A DNA stretch of 64,000 bases from Rubellimicrobium rubrum (lineage in GTDB: Bacteria; Pseudomonadota; Alphaproteobacteria; Rhodobacterales; Rhodobacteraceae), in NCBI RefSeq assembly GCF_006152115.1, contig NZ_VDFU01000002.1, positions 62,001 to 126,000 of the forward strand. The letters are read 5' to 3'. Shown in pieces: positions 1 to 8,316 of the stretch; within the stretch, counting starts at the first letter, position 1, and every line of letters starts with the position of its first letter. The position numbers were made by a program, and so were the translations under genes. The notes beneath the pieces were generated by a model. The model searched no databases. It saw only the letters and a program-made list of their open reading frames with translations, and was not told where the DNA came from.

Positions 1-84
1 GCGGTGGGAGAGGACCGCGTCCGGCGGCCGCCCCGGGACGGCGGCGCCTCGGGGCCGCCCGGGACTGCGCGCGAGGGCATGGGG

Positions 85-1293
85 TCAGTTCCCCAGCACG
101 TCGTCGATTTCGGCCTGGGCCTCGGCCAGGGCCTCCTCGGCGGTGGCCTGCCCGGTCAGCGTGGACTGGATCGCCGTCTGGATCGCGCCCGAGACCTGGG
201 GCCAGTCCGACTCGGGGCCGCGGTTGCGGGCGTACTTCATCGACTCCTCGAAGACCGCATAGGCCTCGGGGTACTTGGGATCGGTCACTTCGACGGCGCT
301 GGCCGGCAGGTAGCCGAAGTCGTTCCAGACCCGGTCCATGTCGCCGTACAGGAACTCAAGGAAGGCAAAGGCCTCATCGGGGGTGTCGGTGTTGGCCAGG
401 ATGACGTTGTCCCCCTCGCCCAGCGCCGAGGCCCGCTCGGCCCCGTCCTCCGGAACGGGCAGCAGCGCCACGCGCCATTCGAACTGGGCTTCCTCGCTCA
501 TGCGCGGGATCTCCCACGGGCCCGAGATCGCCATGGCGGCGTTGCCCGCGTTGAAGGTGCCCGTGCTGTCCCACTGGCTGCGGATCAGCGTGTCGGGGCT
601 GGCGATGCCTTCGTCGATGAACTGCTTCCAAAGGTTCAGCGCCCGGGCCGCGCCTTCGGTGTTGATGTTGTTGTAGTCGCCCCCGGTCATCTGCAGCCAG
701 GGCAGGAACTGGAAGGTCCCCTCCTCCGTCCCGACCGCCGAGAAGGCGAGGCCGTAGACGTTGCTCTCCGGGTCGGTCAGGGCCTTGGCGGTCTCGTAGA
801 GCTCGTCCCAGGTCGCGGGCGGGTCGTCGGGGTTCAGGCCGGCTTCGCGGAACTTGTCGGCGTTGTAGTAGAGGGCGATGGTATTGGCGCCGCGGGGCAG
901 GCCGTAGATGCCGCCCTCATAGGTGACCGAGGCCAGCGGGCCGGGATAGATGTCCTCGACCTTCACCACCTCGGACGCCTCGATGTAGGGCGTGAGGTCC
1001 AGGAGCATGCCCCTGGAGGCGAAGAGCGCCACTTCGGGGTTGTCGATGTAGGTGATGTCCGGAGCGTCCCCCGTCGCGATCGACCGGGCGAGGTCGTTCA
1101 CCATGTCCTCGAACTGCACCGTCCGGACGTTGATCGTCACGTTCGGGTTCGCGGCCATGTATTCCTCGGCCATGACGTAGTGGTACTCGCCCGGGTCGTC
1201 GATGGTCCACAGGTCCAGCGTCACCTGCTCCTGCGCCAGGGCCGGGGTCGCCAGGATGACGGCCGAGCCGGCCAGCATCGCCTTGATGGTCAT
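85..1293 (-). CDS. Sugar ABC transporter solute-binding protein
   Basis: A 402-residue periplasmic solute-binding protein of the carbohydrate (COG1653, cluster B) family. It captures a sugar and delivers it to an ABC permease, here presumably encoded beyond the left edge because no permease lies between this gene and base 1. The N-terminus has a short Sec signal (MTIKAMLAGSAVILATPALA, cleavage before QEQ). The mature part shows the usual LDLWTIDD strand, a GDAPDITYIDN segment and a GPWEIPRM segment. The ATG at 1293 is chosen because GGAGGA lies 8 bases upstream; a longer in-frame start at 1311 would overlap that ribosome site and spoil the signal peptide. The gene is third in an operon with the isomerase and dehydrogenase, under the LacI-type regulator. 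The substrate cannot be read from sequence. Confidence 0.93.
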   Translation of the reverse strand: MTIKAMLAGSAVILATPALAQEQVTLDLWTIDDPGEYHYVMAEEYMAANPNVTINVRTVQFEDMVNDLARSIATGDAPDITYIDNPEVALFASRGMLLDLTPYIEASEVVKVEDIYPGPLASVTYEGGIYGLPRGANTIALYYNADKFREAGLNPDDPPATWDELYETAKALTDPESNVYGLAFSAVGTEEGTFQFLPWLQMTGGDYNNINTEGAARALNLWKQFIDEGIASPDTLIRSQWDSTGTFNAGNAAMAISGPWEIPRMSEEAQFEWRVALLPVPEDGAERASALGEGDNVILANTDTPDEAFAFLEFLYGDMDRVWNDFGYLPASAVEVTDPKYPEAYAVFEESMKYARNRGPESDWPQVSGAIQTAIQSTLTGQATAEEALAEAQAEIDDVLGN

Positions 1294-1363
1294 GGGTTCA
1301 GTCTCCTCCACTGATGCTTGGTCTGTCCCCGCCGCCGGTCTTGGTCGCCGGCCAAGGGGTCGT

Positions 1364-2305
1364 TCACTGGGCCGCGATGGCCGGATCGCCCCCCTCGTAG
1401 GCGCCGCTGGCGTTCACATGGACCGCCCCTCCCCGCGCCTGCTTGAGATGCCGGAGCGCCGCCATCTGGCCGGTCATCTCCAGCTCGTCCCGGTAGACGG
1501 GATCGTGCCAGCCCTCGATGTCGATCGAGCCCTGGTAACCCGCGAGCCGCAGCTCGCTGATCACGTCGGTCCAGTTGCTGTCGCCGAACCCCGGCGTGCG
1601 CATGAACACGAAGGGCTCGCGGCCAAAGATCCCGTGCTCGCGGATGACATGCCACCGGACGGTCGCGTCCTTGCCGTGGACGTGGAAGATCTTGGACGCC
1701 CACTTCCGGATCTGCGGCAGGGGATCGATGAGGTACACGAGCTGGTGGCAGGGCTCCCATTCAAGGCCCAGGTTCTCGTCCGGGGTTTCGTTGAACATCA
1801 GATCCCAGGCGTCGGGGTTGTGGGCGATGTTCCAGTCCCCCGTCTGCCAGTTGCCGTCCATCGCGCAGTTCTCGAAGGCGATGCGGACGCCCTTGTCGGC
1901 GGCGCGCCGGGCCAGGTCGGACCAGACCTCGCGGTAGCGCGGCAGGCTGTCGGGCAGCGACTTGCCCCGGACGCGGCCGGTGAAGCCCGCCACGCAGGTC
2001 GCGCCGAAGTGGTGGGCGTTGTCGATGCAGTCCTTCCAGCCCTGGAGCGTCTCGCGGTCCATGGGCTGATCCTCGAGCGGGTTGCCGAACATTCCCAGGG
2101 TCGAGATGGTGATGTCCCGGTCGCCGATGGCGTCGCGGCAGCGCTTGCCCAGCTCGGCCAGGTCCTGCCCCCGCGTGGTCTGCCAGAAGAAGGGCTCGAA
2201 GCTTTCGAAGCCCATGTCGGCGATCTCGGCGATCCGGGTGGCAGCCTGACCGCCCGTGGCCTGGATCATGGTGCCGATGCGGATGGTCTTGAGCGGGTCC
2301 GTCAT
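1364..2305 (-). CDS. Sugar phosphate isomerase/epimerase (xylose-isomerase-like TIM barrel)
   Basis: A 313-residue protein of the AP-endonuclease-2/xylose isomerase-like TIM-barrel family (IolE/IolI/hydroxypyruvate isomerase relatives). Visible features are the alternating strand/helix pattern, an IAFENCAMDG strand with the metal-site glutamate, LGLEWEPCHQ, KIFHVHGKDA with paired histidines, and SIDIEGWHDPVY near the C-terminus carrying a further Glu and His. These fit a divalent-metal isomerase or epimerase acting on a keto-sugar. The start ATG overlaps the stop of the upstream dehydrogenase in ATGA, implying translational coupling. With the dehydrogenase and binding protein it forms a sugar or inositol-like catabolic unit; the exact substrate is unknown. 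Confidence 0.9.
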   Translation of the reverse strand: MTDPLKTIRIGTMIQATGGQAATRIAEIADMGFESFEPFFWQTTRGQDLAELGKRCRDAIGDRDITISTLGMFGNPLEDQPMDRETLQGWKDCIDNAHHFGATCVAGFTGRVRGKSLPDSLPRYREVWSDLARRAADKGVRIAFENCAMDGNWQTGDWNIAHNPDAWDLMFNETPDENLGLEWEPCHQLVYLIDPLPQIRKWASKIFHVHGKDATVRWHVIREHGIFGREPFVFMRTPGFGDSNWTDVISELRLAGYQGSIDIEGWHDPVYRDELEMTGQMAALRHLKQARGGAVHVNASGAYEGGDPAIAAQ

Positions 2306-3345
2306 GCGGCCTCCTTCAGCGTTTCGATGGCGACGCGCCGGCTGGTCTCGGCGCTCTCGATGGCGCCCAGCACCATGGCCAGACTGCGGATGTTATCGGT
2401 GCCGGGGGTCAGTGGCTTGCGACCCAGACGGACGGCCTCCACGAAATCGTGGATGACGCCGGCGTGCCCTTCGGTCAGGGCCTCGGATAGCGGAGGCACC
2501 TCCACCTCCTCCACGGCGCGCAGGAAGCCTTCGTTCTCGGCGACACGCTCGGCCCGGAAGCCCTCGTTCCCGTCCCAGAGCAGGGTGCCCCGCGTGCCGA
2601 TCACGCGCCAGGAGGCCTCCCAGGCCGTGCGGAGGCCCTCGGCGCACCACGAGCCCCGGTAGGTCATGGTCGCACCGCTGGTCAGGTCGAACAGGGCGTC
2701 GGCCGTGGCTCCGTGCGCGTACCAAGAGCCCTTGGGGTTCACCTCCCGGCAGTAGACCCCGGTCGCATCGAGCCCCGTCAGGTAGCGGGCCGCGTCGAAT
2801 GTGTGGATCGCCATGTCGAGCAGGAGCACATGCTCCATCGCGTCGCGGAAGCCGCCAAAATGGGCCCCAATGAAGAAGTCGCAATGCACGGCCGTGAGAT
2901 CGCCCAGAGCACCGGAGGCAAGGAGGCTTCGGGCACGGCGGATGCCGGGCAGCCAACGCCGGTTCTGGACGATCCCGTGCAGCCGCCCCGCCGCCTGGGC
3001 CAGGTCGATCAGCCGCTCGGCCTCGGCCAGCGAGGTCGCCATCGGCTTTTCGGACAGGACGTGGCAGCCGTGGTTCAGGGCGGTCTCGACCACGCCGCGC
3101 CGCGCCGGGGGCACCACGATGTCGAAGACGAGGTCAGGCCTCAGCTCGGCCAGCATCGCCCCGAGATCACGGCCGGCCTGCGCCTGGGTCCAGCCGTACT
3201 CGTCCGCGCGGGTCCGGGCCAGGCCCGGATCGAGGTCCACGAACCCGACCATCTCCACGGTCCGGGACAGCGTCTCGGTGTCACGTATCGCCCGGAGCCA
3301 GCCATTGGACATGGCTCCGCAGCCCACCATCACGGCGCGCAGCAT
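2302..3345 (-). CDS. Gfo/Idh/MocA family NAD(P)-dependent oxidoreductase
   Basis: A 347-residue sugar or cyclitol dehydrogenase. The N-terminal Rossmann fold begins AVMVGCGAMSNGW (residues 4-16) and the family EKP motif is at residues 99-101 (HVLSEKPMATS). A C-terminal alpha/beta domain follows, with HTFDAARYLTG contributing a conserved His/Asp. The ATG at 3345 is used because GGAGGAG lies about 9 bases upstream; the ATG at 3381 sits inside the regulatory region and would add 12 residues before the Rossmann strand. It is the first gene of the operon and lies next to the divergent LacI gene with operators between them. It probably oxidises or reduces the sugar imported by the binding protein at 85-1293. 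Confidence 0.92.
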   Translation of the reverse strand: MLRAVMVGCGAMSNGWLRAIRDTETLSRTVEMVGFVDLDPGLARTRADEYGWTQAQAGRDLGAMLAELRPDLVFDIVVPPARRGVVETALNHGCHVLSEKPMATSLAEAERLIDLAQAAGRLHGIVQNRRWLPGIRRARSLLASGALGDLTAVHCDFFIGAHFGGFRDAMEHVLLLDMAIHTFDAARYLTGLDATGVYCREVNPKGSWYAHGATADALFDLTSGATMTYRGSWCAEGLRTAWEASWRVIGTRGTLLWDGNEGFRAERVAENEGFLRAVEEVEVPPLSEALTEGHAGVIHDFVEAVRLGRKPLTPGTDNIRSLAMVLGAIESAETSRRVAIETLKEAA

Positions 3346-3395
3346 CGACGGAAGCTCCTCCCCAGAAGCCCGGACCAGCATGTTTGCAGCCCGGC

Positions 3396-3409
3396 CGTAA
3401 ACGTTTACG
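3396..3409. promoter_or_regulatory. LacI-family operator O1 (perfect palindrome)
   Basis: CGTAAACGTTTACG is a perfect 14-bp palindrome with the central CG typical of LacI/GalR-family operators. It lies just downstream of a candidate minus-strand -10, where a bound repressor would block the catabolic operon. The adjacent LacI-type gene is the obvious ligand. Confidence 0.85.
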
Positions 3410-3439
3410 AGGCTAGAAGGCGACCGGCCGATCTGTCAA
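3410..3439 (-). promoter_or_regulatory. Candidate sigma-70 promoter for the catabolic operon
   Basis: Read on the minus strand, TTGACA (3434-3439) is followed after 18 bases by TAGCCT (3410-3415). The -35 is perfect and the -10 weak. It points at the dehydrogenase gene, and operator O1 abuts its downstream edge, which is consistent with repression. Confidence 0.5.
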
Positions 3440-3448
3440 CATCTATTT

Positions 3449-3462
3449 CGGAAACGTTTACG
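3449..3462. promoter_or_regulatory. LacI-family operator O2 (imperfect palindrome)
   Basis: CGGAAACGTTTACG differs from O1 at one base and shares its AAACGTTTACG core. The two centres are 53 bp apart, about five helical turns, so a looped tetramer or joint control of both divergent genes is possible. It lies about 40 bases upstream of the LacI-type start codon and may give autoregulation. Confidence 0.8.
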
Positions 3463-3500
3463 GCAGGGCTGTCCTGTCCGCCGCGCGACAGAAGGGGCTC

Positions 3501-4541
3501 ATGACCGGCATTCGACAACTGGCCAGCCGGCTCGACATCTCCATTGGAACGGTGTCCCGCGCGCTGAACGACCGCCCCGGTGTCAACGCCGAGACGCGGG
3601 CCCGTGTCCTGCAGATGGCGGACGAGATCGGCTACTTCGCCAACGCCTCGGGCCGATCGCTGCGCCGGGGTTCGACCGGCGCAATCGGGGTGGTGATCGA
3701 AACCGGAAGTCCGTCCGCTTTGGGTGGGGACAACTTCTTCTTCGCCCTGCTCGATGCCATGCAGGAGGTCCTGACCGAACAGGATTACGATCTGGTTCTG
3801 CTGCCCACCCGGCACGCGGCCGATCCCCTCGACTCCTTTCGGCGGATGATCCGTCGGGGGATGGTCGATGCCATCGTGCTGACAGCGACGCGCCGCAACG
3901 ACCCCAGGATCGAACTCCTGCTCGGCTCGAAGGTGCCGTTCCTGACGCTGGGACGCTCCGAGACGCCTGGGGACTACTCCTGGATCGACCTGGATTTCGA
4001 ACGAGTGGCGCGCACTTCGGTCGATCGCCTGGTGGCCCTCGGTCATCGGCGGATCGCGGTGGTGACCCCCACCGGCGATGCGAACCTGGCCTTTCTTTAT
4101 GCCGACGCCGCCGTCCGCGCGCTTGCCGAACATGGCATCGACGGCCCACCCGACCTGATCCTTCGGGCCGAGCCCAGCGAAGGCGGCGGAGTCATGGTGG
4201 CGCGGGATCTGCTGACCCGGCCGGAAAGGCCCACGGCCATCATGTGCTGCTCCGAGCCGATGACGACCGGCCTGTACTCGGAGTTTCTGCAAGCGGGACT
4301 GCGGATCGGTCGGGACATGTCGGTCATCGGCTTCCGGGACAATCCCCACTGCCGCTACCTGTCGCCCGCGCCGACCTGCTTTGCCCTCGCGTTGGACGAA
4401 CTTGGCCAGCATGTCGCGAACGCGATCGCCAGCATCGCCGCCAAGGATCGGACTGCCGCTCCGCGCATCCGCACCATCTGGCCCATGGAGTTCCGGGAAA
4501 CAGCCTCCATCGGCCCGCCACGGTCTCCGGATCGGAGTTGA
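3501..4541 (+). CDS. LacI-family transcriptional regulator
   Basis: A 346-residue DNA-binding regulator. The N-terminal helix-turn-helix is clear (residues 3-25, IRQLASRLDISIGTVSRALN), followed by the hinge-helix region (ANASGRSLRRG) and a periplasmic-binding-protein-like effector domain from about residue 60 (TGAIGVVIETGS) to about 335. It is divergent from the dehydrogenase/isomerase/binding-protein operon, and both matching palindromes lie between the two. This is the usual arrangement for a local, sugar-responsive repressor. The effector is unknown. Confidence 0.94.
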   Translation: MTGIRQLASRLDISIGTVSRALNDRPGVNAETRARVLQMADEIGYFANASGRSLRRGSTGAIGVVIETGSPSALGGDNFFFALLDAMQEVLTEQDYDLVLLPTRHAADPLDSFRRMIRRGMVDAIVLTATRRNDPRIELLLGSKVPFLTLGRSETPGDYSWIDLDFERVARTSVDRLVALGHRRIAVVTPTGDANLAFLYADAAVRALAEHGIDGPPDLILRAEPSEGGGVMVARDLLTRPERPTAIMCCSEPMTTGLYSEFLQAGLRIGRDMSVIGFRDNPHCRYLSPAPTCFALALDELGQHVANAIASIAAKDRTAAPRIRTIWPMEFRETASIGPPRSPDRS

Positions 4542-5020
4542 AGGTCCGGGCATCGGCATTCACCTTCGGGGGCCTCGAAGGACCGCCCTGCGGGCGTCGG
4601 CCTCCGTGACCGGTCCGGCCATAGCCAAGCTGGGCGATCACCGCTCCTGAGCGCCCCGGCAGGGGCGACCAAGCGTCGAAGATCGGCCGCATCGCCGGAC
4701 GGCAGTCTGCCTGGCAGCTCATGTCAGTGGCCGGGGCGCCGTGGGCACGTGCGACCGGACCCCACAGGCATCGGCCCGGCAAACATCGAGGTCATGGCGC
4801 CCCCGCTCCTCCCGCCTTGTTCTTGCAGGGCACATCCAATTTTACGGCAGGGCCACTTGATGCTGTCCATTGATGCAAGGCCGAGTCGCTCCGGCAGCTT
4901 GCGCCTTGGCCAGGCACTGCGGTTCACTCACCGAGACGATGCTCGTGCAAGGCAAAGCATCTGGGTGCACTTCGGCGCTGAAGTCCGATGCCGCCAAGAC
5001 TTCGGCATTCGGGGAGCTGC
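4542..5020. other. Intergenic region, no gene seen
   Basis: This 479-base stretch lies between two convergent genes. The only structure I can support is a small stem-loop after the LacI-type gene (CCTTCG at 4563-4568 pairing with CGAAGG at 4576-4581), without a following T-run, so terminator function is doubtful. Open frames here have no recognisable protein features. Confidence 0.5.
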
Positions 5021-5962
5021 TCAGGGCGTCAGGCGCCGACCGCTGGCCGCGACGACGATGGCAACGATGATCACCCCGGTCAGGATGAGCCGCACACCTG
5101 CGCCAAGCCCGTAGGAGTTGAGCATCGACACGATCAGGAACATGAACAGCGCCGCGCCCCAGATCCCCGGAACGTTGGAGTTTCCCCCCGCGATGGACGA
5201 CCCCCCGATCACCACCACGGCGATGGACATGAGGAGGTACTCTGCCCCCATGTTCAACGCGGCCCCCCCCGAGAAGCACGACAGGAGGAACCCTGCCAGC
5301 GCCGCCATGACGGCCGAAAGCACGTAGGTCGCGGCCCTCACCCCCTCCACCGGAACGCCGGCAAGCCGCGCCGCCCTCGCGTTCTGCCCGATGGCCGAGA
5401 GTCTGCGCCCATAGGCCGTCCGCTCGATGAGCATCCAGAACACCAGCGCCGCAGCCAGCCCGATCCAAGCGGCATTCGGCACGCCAAGCGTCGAGCCGGT
5501 CGAGAACTCCGCGAGCGAGACGGGTGGCTTGATGCGCAGGCCCCGGTTCGACCAGATCGCCACCGACTGGAACACGAAGGACGCCGACAGCGTCGCAATG
5601 ATCGGCGGAATGCGCAGGAGCCAGATCAGGGCGTAGTTCGCCACGCCCGCCCCGAGGCCGATCCCCAGCGCCGCCAGAAGCCCCCAGAGTTCAGTTCCCG
5701 CCGCTCCGCCCATCAGCTTGAGCGACAGGGTCCCGGCCAGGGTCATGACCGCCGGGATCGACAGGTCGACGTTGCCGGGCCCCATGGTGATGACGGCCAT
5801 CTGCCCGAGCCCCACCAACACCGAGAACGAGGCAAAGGTCAGCGCCGCGACGAGGAGGCCCCCGGCTCCCTGCACCCCTGTAAGGACGACCGTCGCGGCA
5901 AAGGCGAGCGCGGCGGCGGCAAAGGCCCAGAACCAGGGCCGGGTCCATGTCGTGGCCATCAT
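5021..5962 (-). CDS. Ribose-type sugar ABC transporter permease (second)
   Basis: A 313-residue integral membrane permease of the RbsC/BPD_transp_2 family with about nine to ten hydrophobic segments. It carries family segments such as MGPGNVDLSIPAVMTLAG near the first third and VVIGGSSIAGGNSNVPG in the C-terminal third. It overlaps the upstream permease by four bases (ATGA), and GGAGGG lies 7 bases upstream of the ATG at 5962. It is the last gene of a four-gene operon and should form a heterodimeric channel with the permease at 5959-6882. Confidence 0.92.
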   Translation of the reverse strand: MMATTWTRPWFWAFAAAALAFAATVVLTGVQGAGGLLVAALTFASFSVLVGLGQMAVITMGPGNVDLSIPAVMTLAGTLSLKLMGGAAGTELWGLLAALGIGLGAGVANYALIWLLRIPPIIATLSASFVFQSVAIWSNRGLRIKPPVSLAEFSTGSTLGVPNAAWIGLAAALVFWMLIERTAYGRRLSAIGQNARAARLAGVPVEGVRAATYVLSAVMAALAGFLLSCFSGGAALNMGAEYLLMSIAVVVIGGSSIAGGNSNVPGIWGAALFMFLIVSMLNSYGLGAGVRLILTGVIIVAIVVAASGRRLTP

Positions 5963-6882
5963 CGCACAGCCCTCCGCCGCACGAGAAGACGCGCGGCCAG
6001 GACCACGATCAGGATCACCCCCTGCGCGCCGATCTGCCAGTCGGGCGACAGGCGGATGAAGGTCAGGAAGCTCCCCGCGAGGGTGAGGGTGAGCGCCCCT
6101 ATCACGGCGCCCACCGGCGACACCCGGCCCCCCGTGAACTCGCCGCCGCCCAGGATCACGCCCGCGATGGACAAAAGCGTGTATCGCAGCGCGATGTTGG
6201 CGTCGGCCGAGGTGGTGAGCCCGACAAGCGCCATGCCTGACAGCACCCCGAAGACCCCGGCAAGTCCGTAGGCCGTGGCCTTGAGCCGGACCACCGACCA
6301 GCCAACGCGCGACACCGATCGCGCGTTGCCCCCTACCGCGCGCAGAAGCGTGCCAAGCGACGACCGGGTGACGAGCAGGTGACCCACGACGGCCAGAACC
6401 ACGCAGGCAATGATGGCCATGGGCACGAGCGGCGGCCGTGCCTTCATCAGCGCAGTGATCCAGGCGGGTGAGGATCCCCCCGGGGCAGGCAGCATGAGCA
6501 CCGCGAGCCCGCTCCAGACAAAGGACATGCCCAGGGTGACGACGATGGCGGGGAGACCGCGCAGTTCGATCAGCGCACCCAAGGCCGCATAGGCTGCGAC
6601 CGCTGCGCCAAGGATCAGGACGCCAAGGAGGGGCGTGTCGTGGAGGAACGTCGCCGTGACGCAGGCGCAGAAGCCCACGAACGTCCCGATGGACAGGTCG
6701 ATGTCGTCCACCATGATGACCAGCATTTGCGCGATGGTGGCCAGGGCGATGGGCACCGACAGGTTGAAAAGAAGGTTCAGCCCCGTGTAGCTCATGGCCC
6801 GGGGCTGCATCCAGAACACCGCCCCGAGAAGCAGCAGCAGCGACAGCGTCGGCAACAGAAGGCGCAGGTCCATGCGTCTCAT
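5959..6882 (-). CDS. Ribose-type sugar ABC transporter permease (first)
   Basis: A 307-residue RbsC-like inner-membrane permease. The signature region is MVDDIDLSIGTFVGFCACV in the N-terminal third, and the C-terminal loop is GVILGGGEFTGGRVSPVGA. Hydrophobic segments fill most of the rest. Its start overlaps the stop of the ATPase gene (ATGA at 6879-6882). In ribose/galactose/AI-2-type systems with two permease genes, both copies contribute to the channel. The second copy here is clearly diverged from the first, so heterodimerisation is likelier than recent duplication. Confidence 0.92.
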   Translation of the reverse strand: MRRMDLRLLLPTLSLLLLLGAVFWMQPRAMSYTGLNLLFNLSVPIALATIAQMLVIMVDDIDLSIGTFVGFCACVTATFLHDTPLLGVLILGAAVAAYAALGALIELRGLPAIVVTLGMSFVWSGLAVLMLPAPGGSSPAWITALMKARPPLVPMAIIACVVLAVVGHLLVTRSSLGTLLRAVGGNARSVSRVGWSVVRLKATAYGLAGVFGVLSGMALVGLTTSADANIALRYTLLSIAGVILGGGEFTGGRVSPVGAVIGALTLTLAGSFLTFIRLSPDWQIGAQGVILIVVLAARLLVRRRAVR

Positions 6883-8294
6883 GCGGCGGCTTCGCCCATG
6901 TCGAAGGAGGCGGCGAGCATCCGCTCCTCGGTGATCTTCTCGCCCCGAAGCTCTGCCGCGATGCGGCCGTTCCTGAAGACGTAGACGCGGTCGCAGAGCG
7001 TCATCTCCTCGGCTTCCGTGGAGTACCAGAGGATTGTTCGGCCCGCTGCGGCCTCGGAACGGATCATCTCGTAGACGTCTCCCTTGGTACCCACGTCCAC
7101 GCCGCGCATGGGATCGTCCATGACGATCAGCGGTGCCCCGGTCGCCAGGGCCCGCGCAAACAGAACCTTCTGCTGGTTGCCCCCCGATAGCGACAGGATG
7201 GGCCGGCCGGTGTCATCGGTGCGGATGCCGATGCGCTCGCGCCAGTCCGCAACGAGCCTCGCTTCCCTGGCACGATCTACGAAGCCCGCCCGGCGAAGCA
7301 TCGCCAGCCCTGCGAGCGACAGGTTCCGGGCAATGGACCAGATCGGCATGACCCCATCGCGGGCCCGGTCCCCTGCCACAAAGGCCGCAGGCACCGGGCT
7401 TCTGCCCCGCCAGTCCGAGGTCCGCTCCAAGTAAAGCCGCGCCAGGGCTTCGGCCTGCCCGTGCCCGGCAAGGCCAGCGAGCCCCACGATCTCGCCCTGC
7501 CCGGCGCGAAGCCCCTCGGGAGTGGAGACGACCTCCACGCCCGAAGCAGCGATGCGCCGCTCCCGCGCGCCCTCCCGCGCGACGTGTCCCATGGCCTCCA
7601 CGAGGCTCGTGCGCGTGTAGCCCCCGGCGGGGCGGTCGTCCACGACGCGCCCGTCGCGCATGACGACGACCCGCGTCGCCACGGCAAAGACCTCGTGGAG
7701 GATGTGGGAGATGAAGATGACGGCCCCGCCGCATTCGCGGAAACGGTGCACGTGACGAAGCAGCTGGTCCGCCCGGCTGGCGTCGAGCGAGGACGTGGGC
7801 TCGTCAAGGATGACGAGGCGCGGCGCGGGTCCACCTTCCGCAAAGGCCATCGCGATTTCCACCATCTGGCGCTTGGCCAATGGCAGGTCGCCCACCACCG
7901 TATCCGCACCGATCCCGTGGTCGGGAAACACCTCATCCAGTGCCGACCGGATGCGGGTTCGCGCCTTGCCGCGCCACATAAGACCCCGCAGGTCGCGTTG
8001 CGGGATGCGCAGGTTCTCGGCCACCGTGAGGTTCGGCGCCAGAGCAAGCTCCTGGGCGACCACCCTCACCCCTGCCTCGCGCGGGGTGCCGCCAGCGTAG
8101 ATCGCCTGGCCCTCCGACGGCGGCAGGACGCCGGTGACGATGTTGACCAGGGTGGATTTGCCGGCGCCGTTGTGACCTACCAGGCCCAGGACCTCGCCGG
8201 GAGCGATGGAAAGCGTCACGTCCGACAGGGCGCGGACCGCTCCGAAGGCACGCCCGACCGCCTGCAAGCTCACAACGGGAGCAGCCGACTCCAT
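6879..8294 (-). CDS. Sugar ABC transporter ATP-binding protein (two fused ABC domains)
   Basis: A 471-residue RbsA/MglA-type ATPase with two nucleotide-binding domains. Domain 1 has a normal Walker A (GHNGAGKST, about residues 38-46) and Walker B (LVILDEPTSSLD), with a modified signature LPLAKRQ. Domain 2 has a degenerate Walker A (GLAGLAGHGQAEA), an intact LSGGNQQK signature and a Walker B with Asp in place of the catalytic Glu (VMDDPMRGVD). Asymmetry is usual in this family, but loss of the second catalytic Glu suggests only one competent hydrolysis site. It is a little shorter than the usual ~500 residues. It lies between the binding protein and the first permease. Confidence 0.93.
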   Translation of the reverse strand: MESAAPVVSLQAVGRAFGAVRALSDVTLSIAPGEVLGLVGHNGAGKSTLVNIVTGVLPPSEGQAIYAGGTPREAGVRVVAQELALAPNLTVAENLRIPQRDLRGLMWRGKARTRIRSALDEVFPDHGIGADTVVGDLPLAKRQMVEIAMAFAEGGPAPRLVILDEPTSSLDASRADQLLRHVHRFRECGGAVIFISHILHEVFAVATRVVVMRDGRVVDDRPAGGYTRTSLVEAMGHVAREGARERRIAASGVEVVSTPEGLRAGQGEIVGLAGLAGHGQAEALARLYLERTSDWRGRSPVPAAFVAGDRARDGVMPIWSIARNLSLAGLAMLRRAGFVDRAREARLVADWRERIGIRTDDTGRPILSLSGGNQQKVLFARALATGAPLIVMDDPMRGVDVGTKGDVYEMIRSEAAAGRTILWYSTEAEEMTLCDRVYVFRNGRIAAELRGEKITEERMLAASFDMGEAAA

Positions 8295-8316
8295 TCGTCC
8301 GCTCCCGTCCAGCCCG

